A stretch of DNA of 33,935 nt from Desulfobacterales bacterium. Its GTDB lineage: Bacteria > Desulfobacterota > Desulfobacteria > Desulfobacterales > UBA11574. Below are positions 18,952-26,147 of the stretch, one piece after another. The stretch is from the NCBI GenBank assembly GCA_024641825.1, contig JAHECI010000004.1, positions 1 to 33,935 of the forward strand, read 5' to 3'. Numbering within the stretch: position 1 is the stretch's first letter; each line of letters starts with the position of its first letter. The notes below the pieces were generated by a model, which ran no database searches, was not told where the DNA came from, and worked only from the letters and a program-made list of their open reading frames with translations. A program made the translations under genes and the position numbers.

Positions 18952-20881
18952 AAAAATAGATCAGAAGTTCAGTGTGATTCTTGAAGCGGCCGAAAAACGC
19001 CGGAAGGCATTCACAGAAGCGCCGGTTCCCAAAATTCACATTGGTATGGCCACATGCGGTATCGCCTCCGGGGCCCTTGAAACCAAAAAGGCATTCGAAG
19101 AGATTCTCGCTAAACGTAATATGGAGGCCATCATTCATCCGGTGGGCTGTATCGGCCATTGTTATGCAGAGCCGGTGGTTATCATCGACCATCCGGATTC
19201 CGGATTTCCCCCCATTTTCTATCCCGAAGTTACCGCGGGCAAAGCCCAAATGCTGGTAAAACTGTTTTTGGGAGAAGGGGACCCCCGCTTTGAACACATC
19301 CTCGGTGCCACCAAGGAAAACGATCTGATTCCTTCGGTCATGGAGTTTCCACGGTTCAACCAGGAAAAACGGATCGTTATGGAAAAATGCGGGCATATCA
19401 ACCCCGAAGATATCTATGACTACATTGCCGAAGGCGGATATTCAACCCTTGCCAAAGCTTTACAGCGCTCCCCGGATGAAATCATCAACGAGATCGAGCA
19501 TTCCGGTTTAAGGGGTCGGGGCGGCGCCGGATTTCCCACGGGAAGAAAGTGGAAACTGGCAAGAAATACCTTGTCCCATGACAAAATCGTCATCTGCAAT
19601 GCAGATGAAGGGGACCCCGGCGCATACATGGACAGAACCATTCTGGAAAGCAACCCGCATCAGGTCATTGAAGGCATGGCCATCTGTGCGTATGCCGTGG
19701 GCGCGCATAAAGCCGTGGTGTATGTCAGATCGGAATATCCCCTGGCCGTCAAAATTGTCACAAAAGCCATTGGGCAGGCAGAAGAACTGGGACTTATGGG
19801 CAAAGGGATTCTGGGCAGCGGGTTTGATTTGGAAATTGATGTGTTCCAAGGATCCGGTGCCTTTGTCTGTGGTGAGGAAACCGCCCTGATTCGATCCATC
19901 GAAGGGTATCGGGGCATGCCCCGGTACCGTCCCCCTTATCCGGTTGAAAAAGGACTGTGGGGTACGCCGACGATCATCAACAATGTGAAGACCCTGGCCT
20001 CCGTGGCCCCCATACTGAATAATGGTGCGGCCTGGTACAGAGACATCGGGACCGAACACAGCCCGGGCACTGCTATTTTCTCCATCGTGGGGAATGTGGT
20101 GCATGCGGGTTTGGTTGAAATCCCCATGGGCGTATCCCTGCGGAGCCTTATATTTGATATCTGCGGGGGAATTCCCAATAAAAAGAAATTCAAGGCTGTT
20201 CAGATCGGCGGGCCCTCCGGCGGATGTCTGAATGAAGATTTCCTGGATACCCCCATCGACTTCGATTCTCTGACCCAAGCCGGGGCGATGATGGGATCCG
20301 GCGGCATGGTGGTGATGGATGAAGATACCTGCATGGTGGAGGTCGCCCGATATTTCCTCGATTTCACCCAAAAGGAATCTTGCGGGAAATGTACCTTTTG
20401 CAGAATCGGGACCTACCACCTTCTTAAAATACTCCAGCGATTGACCAAAGGAGAGGGCCTTGACGGTGATCTGGAGCTGTTGGAAACCCTGAGCCGGGAC
20501 ATCAAAGCCGGGTCACTGTGCGGTTTGGGTAAAACCGCCCCGAATCCGGTGCTCACTTCACTGAAATATTTCAGAGAAGAATACGAGGCCCATGTCAAAG
20601 AAAAACGCTGCCCTGCTTTGATGTGCCGGGCACTGACCGCTTTTTATTTTGATTTGGACCTGTGCGCCCGGGGATGTGATGCCTGTGCCACGTGCTGTCC
20701 GGTTGAAGCGGTATTTACCACCAGCAACCGCAAGAAAGGGGTTGATCAGGAACTTTGCGTAAAATGCGGCGAGTGCCTGGTGGCCTGCCCGCCGGAGTAT
20801 GATGCGGTGAGAAAGGTATCTCCTCCGAATCTGGTTCCTTTGATAGAGAAGATGCCGGAAAAAAAAGAAGAAGGACGATAA
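18932..20881 (+). CDS. NuoF-like NADH-binding flavoprotein subunit (HndC-like) with C-terminal 2[4Fe-4S]
   Basis: GLRGRGGAGFPTGRKW, CNADEGDPGAYMDR, GAGAFVCGEETAL-like motif (GSGAFVCGEETALIRSIEG), ESCGKCTFCRIGT; C-terminal CARGCDACATCCPVEA / CVKCGECLVACPP. Confidence 0.95.
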   Translation: MNPPENEKIDQKFSVILEAAEKRRKAFTEAPVPKIHIGMATCGIASGALETKKAFEEILAKRNMEAIIHPVGCIGHCYAEPVVIIDHPDSGFPPIFYPEVTAGKAQMLVKLFLGEGDPRFEHILGATKENDLIPSVMEFPRFNQEKRIVMEKCGHINPEDIYDYIAEGGYSTLAKALQRSPDEIINEIEHSGLRGRGGAGFPTGRKWKLARNTLSHDKIVICNADEGDPGAYMDRTILESNPHQVIEGMAICAYAVGAHKAVVYVRSEYPLAVKIVTKAIGQAEELGLMGKGILGSGFDLEIDVFQGSGAFVCGEETALIRSIEGYRGMPRYRPPYPVEKGLWGTPTIINNVKTLASVAPILNNGAAWYRDIGTEHSPGTAIFSIVGNVVHAGLVEIPMGVSLRSLIFDICGGIPNKKKFKAVQIGGPSGGCLNEDFLDTPIDFDSLTQAGAMMGSGGMVVMDEDTCMVEVARYFLDFTQKESCGKCTFCRIGTYHLLKILQRLTKGEGLDGDLELLETLSRDIKAGSLCGLGKTAPNPVLTSLKYFREEYEAHVKEKRCPALMCRALTAFYFDLDLCARGCDACATCCPVEAVFTTSNRKKGVDQELCVKCGECLVACPPEYDAVRKVSPPNLVPLIEKMPEKKEEGR

Positions 20882-20884
20882 GAC

Positions 20885-21535
20885 ATGCCGAAAATCCGGG
20901 TGGATGATAAGGAGATCGAAACCAAGCAAGGGACGACATTACTTCAGGCCTGTCTCGACAACGACATCTATATTCCCAACCTTTGTTTTCTGGAAAGCAT
21001 GGAAAATCCTTCGGCGTCGTGCAGGATGTGCTTTGTAGAAATCCAAGGGGAAAGACAGCCGATAACATCCTGTACGGTTGCCGTCGAAGACGACATGGTT
21101 GTCAAAACCGACACTCCGGCCGTGAGGCAGCTGCAACGAACCGCCCTTCGGCTGCTCCTTTCGGTTCATCATGTGGATTGCAAGCATTGTCCGGCCAATA
21201 AAAAATGCGAACTCCAGCGCATCGCCAAATTTCTAAAGGTCGGCTTAAAGCCCAAGAAACTTGAACGATATCTTAAAGAGACAGAAGTCGACCAAAATCA
21301 CCCTTTTTTAAACCACTATCCGAATCGATGTGTTTTGTGCGGAAAATGTGTACACATTTGCCGGAGAGAGCATGGTCAATCTGTTTGGACCTTTGCCGAT
21401 CGGGGGTTCGATACCGTTATCAGCGCTTACGGTGAAGGGGAAGCGTCGTCGCAGATCTGTGAAAAATGCGATGTCTGTGTTAAAATATGTCCGGTGGGTG
21501 CTTTGACGTTAAAGGATGCCCAAGAAGACAGTTAA
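20885..21535 (+). CDS. NuoG N-terminal-like / HoxU-like 2Fe-2S and 4Fe-4S subunit (216 aa)
   Basis: GTTLLQACLDNDIYIPNLCFLESMENPSASCRMCFVEIQG; VHHVDCKHCPANKKCELQ; two CxxCxxC clusters. No molybdopterin or H-cluster domain. Confidence 0.92.
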   Translation: MPKIRVDDKEIETKQGTTLLQACLDNDIYIPNLCFLESMENPSASCRMCFVEIQGERQPITSCTVAVEDDMVVKTDTPAVRQLQRTALRLLLSVHHVDCKHCPANKKCELQRIAKFLKVGLKPKKLERYLKETEVDQNHPFLNHYPNRCVLCGKCVHICRREHGQSVWTFADRGFDTVISAYGEGEASSQICEKCDVCVKICPVGALTLKDAQEDS

Positions 21536-21538
21536 CGA

Positions 21539-21681
21539 GAGACCTTTTCAAAACGCCCCTTTTTGCCCAATTTCTGCGTCAGGCTTCAAATTGTAATCCT
21601 CGAAATACTCTATGTATTCCTGTGGTTAAAATTTTCGCCTTCCTTGAACTTGAACAAAAATGAACCTTTTTAAAAGGTCTC
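21539..21681. repeat. 143-bp inverted-repeat element (copy 2), 3 nt after the nuoG-like stop codon
   Basis: Left arm gagaccttttcaaaa, right arm ttttaaaaggtctc; core tcctcgaaatactctatgtattcctgtggttaaaattttcgccttccttga is homologous to the 7444-7591 core. Confidence 0.8.
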
Positions 21682-21817
21682 AACGAATTGAACTGCAACG
21701 GACCGGCCGTTTGAATTTGGGAGATTTCAACCGGGGAAGTTCATGTTCTGCAACCCCGTGACCGTATGTGCTGAAATCCTGGTGCACAAAGGATAGGGCC
21801 TCGATGGAATAAGCCCG

Positions 21818-22255
21818 CTATGACTGCCTGATAATCCTGATGATTTTCGGCTGGTATTCGTCTCTTTTGGCCAGCTTGTTTCCCTTTGATCGAACGAATA
21901 GCAGTGTAAGCCCAAAAAATGAAAATCCCATAATTGCAGACAGCATGGACGCGTCGAAATCCAAAGAAGCGGCCATTTTCTGACCGATAAAAGCGCCGAC
22001 GACCATGGCGATAATGGGAAATACGTAAAGCAGAAACGTGGCTTTTAGCAACGGGGACGTGTCAAAACTCAGTACCACCTTCTGGCCCACTTTCGCCCCT
22101 GCACGATTAATTGCTTCCACCTCCATTTCCGTAGCTCCGCCCAAACTGTGGCAAGAACTCCTGGCAGCACACGCCTTACATGCACTGGTTTTGGTGGTTT
22201 TCACCCATGCTGTTTGGGAATCGGTTTTAATCACAATGCCTTCTTCAGTGGCCAT
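21818..22255 (-). CDS. rseC: RseC / SoxR-reducing-system family membrane protein
   Basis: MATEEGIVIKTDSQTAWVKTTKTSACKACAARSSCHSLGG (four-Cys motif), followed by two TM segments. Start set at ATG 22255; the track start of 22438 adds an unsupported N-terminus. Confidence 0.82.
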   Translation of the reverse strand: MATEEGIVIKTDSQTAWVKTTKTSACKACAARSSCHSLGGATEMEVEAINRAGAKVGQKVVLSFDTSPLLKATFLLYVFPIIAMVVGAFIGQKMAASLDFDASMLSAIMGFSFFGLTLLFVRSKGNKLAKRDEYQPKIIRIIRQS

Positions 22256-22371
22256 AAATATTACCTTCTTTTGGGGGCGAACCTCAGCATTCCTTTCGTT
22301 TATATCCCAAAATAATACCTGTTTGCTGAAAGTCACGACCTTAAGATAAAATTTGGGAAGATATTTTGACG

Positions 22372-22520
22372 AATCCGATTGAGCGATTGTCGAGTTTGCC
22401 GGTCGTAAGATCCCGCCTTTCGGGGAGATGCAAGGCATGAGACATGCAGCCGTAGTATGCTACTGCAAATGTCTCATAACGCTGCAGATTCGGTAGAATC
22501 GGCAATCGGTCAATCGGATT
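22372..22520. repeat. 149-bp inverted-repeat element (copy 3), right arm overlapping the stop codon of the AsrB-like gene
   Basis: aatccgattgagcgattg (22372-22389) versus caatcggtcaatcggatt (22503-22520): 17/18 inverted match; inner stem gagacatgcag.../...ctgcaaatgtctc. Confidence 0.8.
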
Positions 22521-23406
22521 AATACTCTTTGGGCATTCTATTCAGCTGGTCCAGCGTAAAAACCGGACCGTCTTTACAAACGTATTCTTTACCGATGTTG
22601 CACCGGCCGCATATTCCGATGCCGCATTTCATGCGCATTTCAAGGGACATGATAATATGATCATGGGAATAGTCCAGGGTATCCAAAACCGGTTGGGTAA
22701 ACTTAATCATAATGGGAGGTCCGCAGACGATGGCATAGGTGTCCGGGTTGCCGGGGGGGGCCTTCTGGTTGGTAATGGTGGGGACAAAACCGATATTGTA
22801 TTTCCAGTCTGGATCGTCCGTAGCATCCACCGTAATATGCATGTTGATATCGTCGCGTTTTTCCCATTGGGCCAGTTCGTCCCTGTAAAGAAGCATGCCC
22901 GGCGTACGGGCGCCGTATATTACATGGATATCTTTAAATTTTGGCCGGTTGGCCGGATCCAGCATATATATGATCGAAGAGCGAAGGGTGGTAAACGCAA
23001 ACCCGCCGCCGATAATGACAACGTTCTTGCCTTCCATGATATCCCAGGGGTACCAGTTTCCCAAAGGTCCACGGACGCCCATGATATCTCCGGCCTTCAT
23101 GTTGTGAAGATGGGATGTTACCAGGCCCACCTTGTTGACCGTAAACATTAAAAACCCTTTTTCCGTGGGAGATGAAGCGATGCCGATGGGAATTTCTCCT
23201 TTTCCGGCAACCGAGAGCTCGGCAAACTGACCGGCCTGGTAATTAAATTTTTCTTCGTCCTCCGGGTGTATAAAGACCAGTTTAAATGTTTTCAGATTTT
23301 TATCTTCGGTTTCAGTGATGATTTCATCGATACGAACCGGATACGGCAAATACGGATTTTGCACTTCTACTTCTCCTTTGAGAATTGACTTGGGATTAAG
23401 ATTCAA
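22519..23406 (-). CDS. FAD/NAD(P)-binding oxidoreductase, AsrB / hydrogenase gamma-like (ferredoxin-NADP reductase fold)
   Basis: YQAGQFAELSVAGKGEIPIGIASSP, VIIGGGFAFTTLRSSI, MRMKCGIGICGRCNIGKEYVCKDGPVF. Confidence 0.88.
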   Translation of the reverse strand: MNLNPKSILKGEVEVQNPYLPYPVRIDEIITETEDKNLKTFKLVFIHPEDEEKFNYQAGQFAELSVAGKGEIPIGIASSPTEKGFLMFTVNKVGLVTSHLHNMKAGDIMGVRGPLGNWYPWDIMEGKNVVIIGGGFAFTTLRSSIIYMLDPANRPKFKDIHVIYGARTPGMLLYRDELAQWEKRDDINMHITVDATDDPDWKYNIGFVPTITNQKAPPGNPDTYAIVCGPPIMIKFTQPVLDTLDYSHDHIIMSLEMRMKCGIGICGRCNIGKEYVCKDGPVFTLDQLNRMPKEY

Positions 23407-24442
23407 AACTGTTCATCAAGTCGCAAACCTTACGTATATCGATATTCACCGGGCAGAGACGGATGCATCGCCCGCAGCCGACACATTGAATGCCGTTTGC
23501 ATATTTGTCGACGTAATATTTCAGTTTGTGCATGAAACGCTGGCGGACCCGCTGCATTTTCATGTCCCTGGGATTGTGTCCGGATCCGTGATGGGTAAAC
23601 AGCGGATACATGCAGCTGTCCCAATTGCGAATGCGGGTGCCGGAGGATCCGAAGGTTTCGTCTTGAATATCGAAACACCAACACGTGGGACACGCATAGG
23701 TGCAGGTTCCACAATTGATACAGGCAAACGCCACATCTTCCCAAAAAGATGCTTCAAAAAGCGCTGTGGTATCTTTATCCTTTAATTTGTCTGTGGAAAC
23801 CCGGGCGGTTATTTTCGTTTCCGCAGCCTGTTTTAGGGTTTGGATCTGTTCTTTTAAATCACCGGCCTCGTCCGCCATGTCCCATCCGGCCGCTGTGATG
23901 AATTCTTTTCCCTTTTCACTGATAATTTTGGCGAGATAATGATCCGCTGCATCGACCAGGAGGAGATCCAGTCCTTCTTCATGAAACGGTCCGCACCCGG
24001 CTGTGGTGCAGAAGCAGTTACGGCACGGCGTATTGCAGGCATATCCGATCCAGGTGGTGGCTTCGTAAGCGTTGATCCAGTAAGGGTCTTTATATTCGGG
24101 TGTATCAAAGTTCCGTTTTACCAGGAGAAATGCTTTGGCATCACACGGTCGGATGCCGACGACGGCCCGGGGCGAAGTGTCTTTATCAATTTCTTTTAAA
24201 ATGTGATGATCTTCCTGTTTTTCATCCAGAGTGTATTCGAACAGGGTTTCCGACTGGGGGTAAACCACCGATTTTGGAGAAAGCCGTGTGTTTTGCAAAC
24301 TCAGATCCGGAAGCTCATCTTTATGGAGTTCCTTAAAAATATGAAACTCATCCTTCTGAACCGGACCGAATAATGAAAATTTATCTGCCAAACGTTTCAG
24401 CCCTTCAGCCCAGTTCTTTTTATCGATTTTTATGACGTTCAT
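23396..24442 (-). CDS. 4Fe-4S dicluster protein, AsrA / hydrogenase beta-like
   Basis: GIRPCDAKAFLLVKRNFD, WIGYACNTPCRNCFCTTAGCGP, CINCGTCTYACPTCWCFD, CVGCGRCIRLCPVNIDIR. Confidence 0.88.
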   Translation of the reverse strand: MNVIKIDKKNWAEGLKRLADKFSLFGPVQKDEFHIFKELHKDELPDLSLQNTRLSPKSVVYPQSETLFEYTLDEKQEDHHILKEIDKDTSPRAVVGIRPCDAKAFLLVKRNFDTPEYKDPYWINAYEATTWIGYACNTPCRNCFCTTAGCGPFHEEGLDLLLVDAADHYLAKIISEKGKEFITAAGWDMADEAGDLKEQIQTLKQAAETKITARVSTDKLKDKDTTALFEASFWEDVAFACINCGTCTYACPTCWCFDIQDETFGSSGTRIRNWDSCMYPLFTHHGSGHNPRDMKMQRVRQRFMHKLKYYVDKYANGIQCVGCGRCIRLCPVNIDIRKVCDLMNSFES

Positions 24443-24544
24443 CGTATGTGCCTTTATCTTTTTTGCCAGCAGTCACGTGTTGTGGGTTCATACATTCTTT
24501 TTACAAACGGATAATGCCCCATGACGATGGACCATGTCCAATGC

Positions 24545-25492
24545 CTATTTAATAAAATCATCCGGATCATCGGGTCTGTAAGTATCCAGGGGCGGCCGTT
24601 TTTCCAGGGTCAAACCGGACTCCCAGTCGAACAGCTCAAGGCAGTCTTTTTCCAGTTTCTTTGTCAAGAGTCTGACCTTAATTCCCATTGGACAGGCACG
24701 CTCACATGCCCCGCAGTCGGTGCACCGACCGGCACAATGATAGGCTCGTAAAAAGTGAAACGTCCGTATGTCTGTGGGGTTTTGACTTTTGCCCACCCAC
24801 TGGGGCTGTGACTCATCCACGAAACAGGTGGGACAATAGCAGAGTGGGCATGCATTTCTACAGGCATAGCAGCGGATACACGTCGAGAGAAGATCCTCGA
24901 AATATTCCCATTTCTCTTCGGGTGCCATGTCTTCAATTTTGCGAACATCCTCGTACTTGTCCACATCTGTCTGCTCTTCGACAAGATCGGCGGCAAGTTC
25001 ATCGTAGATGACCGGATTGCGGTGGGTACAGATGGTACAGTTTTGCTGGAGGACATCTTTTTTGTCGATGGTTTTATCGACGCCGTCGCCCTTGATATTT
25101 ATTCGGCCGTCGGCCTCGGTGACCGCCTCGATTTCGGTATCAAACATGGCTTCGATTTTGTGCCGATCGATCATTCCCTTGCAGGGGACGCCGATAATTA
25201 CGACCTGATCCCGTTTGATTTTATTTTCGATAATATGGGTCACGATGTTTCTGGAATCGCACCCCTTTGAAACAATACCGATTTTTTCCTTTCTGTTGGC
25301 AAGGTAGTTCGCCAAATTGATTCCGCAGCTGCTGTCCCATACCAAACCGTCAACCGCTTCCGGGGTTTTAGCAAAACAGGGTTCGTTCATCATCGGCACC
25401 GTTCCTTTTCTGAAGCCGACAATGAGATCAACCTTGGATTCTTTTAACAGCCGATTCGATATTTCTTTGATTTTTTCTATGTAGGCGAACAT
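24545..25492 (-). CDS. FrhB-N-like / 4Fe-4S dicluster iron-sulfur protein (possible HdrC-like electron-transfer subunit)
   Basis: N-terminal KGCDSRNIVTHI and GVPCKGMID (F420-hydrogenase beta-like); CTICTHRNP; CIRCYACRNACPLCYCPTC; CTDCGACERACPMGIKV. Confidence 0.78.
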   Translation of the reverse strand: MFAYIEKIKEISNRLLKESKVDLIVGFRKGTVPMMNEPCFAKTPEAVDGLVWDSSCGINLANYLANRKEKIGIVSKGCDSRNIVTHIIENKIKRDQVVIIGVPCKGMIDRHKIEAMFDTEIEAVTEADGRINIKGDGVDKTIDKKDVLQQNCTICTHRNPVIYDELAADLVEEQTDVDKYEDVRKIEDMAPEEKWEYFEDLLSTCIRCYACRNACPLCYCPTCFVDESQPQWVGKSQNPTDIRTFHFLRAYHCAGRCTDCGACERACPMGIKVRLLTKKLEKDCLELFDWESGLTLEKRPPLDTYRPDDPDDFIK

Positions 25493-25493
25493 G

Positions 25494-25925
25494 TTAAGCG
25501 ACCTTAGCGTTTGTTTTTATAAAATTGTTGTTCGGTCCAAGGGCTTTGACTGCCTCCACGGTCTCTTTGACCACATCCACAAATTTTACCGATTCAGCAG
25601 AGGAGATCCATGAAAAATGGAGGCGACCGGGTTCGATCCCCATGTATTCGATGAAGTTTTTAAATAAAGCAAATTTTCTGCGTGCATAGTAATTACCTTC
25701 CAGGTAATGGCAATCTCCGGGATGTCACCCGGACACCCATACGCCGTCCGCGCCCTGTCTGAAGGCAGCCAGAATGAATTTCGGGCTCATCCGACCTGTA
25801 CAAGGAATTCTAATCACCCGGATGTTCGGCGGATATTCCATCCTGCTGACCCCTGCAAGATCAGCGGCACCATAACTGCACCAGTTGCATAAGAAACTGA
25901 CGATTTTGGGTTCCCAGTCTGACAT
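25494..25925 (-). CDS. mvhD: MvhD / hydrogenase iron-sulfur (delta) subunit, predicted selenoprotein (143 aa, Sec at UGA 25727-25725)
   Basis: Reading through the single in-frame [146 protein letters not shown]. Homology continues past the TGA and Sec falls on the canonical Cys of GCHPGDCHY. Confidence 0.9.
25692..25708 (-). promoter_or_regulatory. Candidate bacterial SECIS hairpin for the MvhD UGA
   Basis: AUUACCU-GGA-AGGUAAU perfect 7-bp stem, starting 16 nt and with its loop 23 nt downstream of the UGA. Confidence 0.6.
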
Positions 25926-26147
25926 ATTAAAAATTCTCCTAACCCGGATAAACCGGGGAAGTCCCTAAAGTGAACCAAAGGTTAGAATGGAGCAAGATTC
26001 AAGTACTCTTTCTTTTGTTAGACAATTTTCGTCCTAACCTTTAGGCATTTTAGGCAATTTTAATTTTAGGCACTATTTCGAGCAGCCCATGTTTGAATTT
26101 AATAAAACCGTTACGAAAAATACAGAATAACGATTAACAATTAACGT

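Noticed and set aside
19508-20419. 303-aa minus-strand ORF antisense to the nuoF-like gene
   Set aside because: Composition is the shadow of the nuoF codons (GC-rich wobble); no recognisable domain; the sense strand is strongly conserved.
25725-25925. 66-aa truncated MvhD as the true product
   Set aside because: Conserved MvhD sequence continues for 77 codons after the TGA to a natural TAA; a truncated product would lose the second conserved Cys motif.
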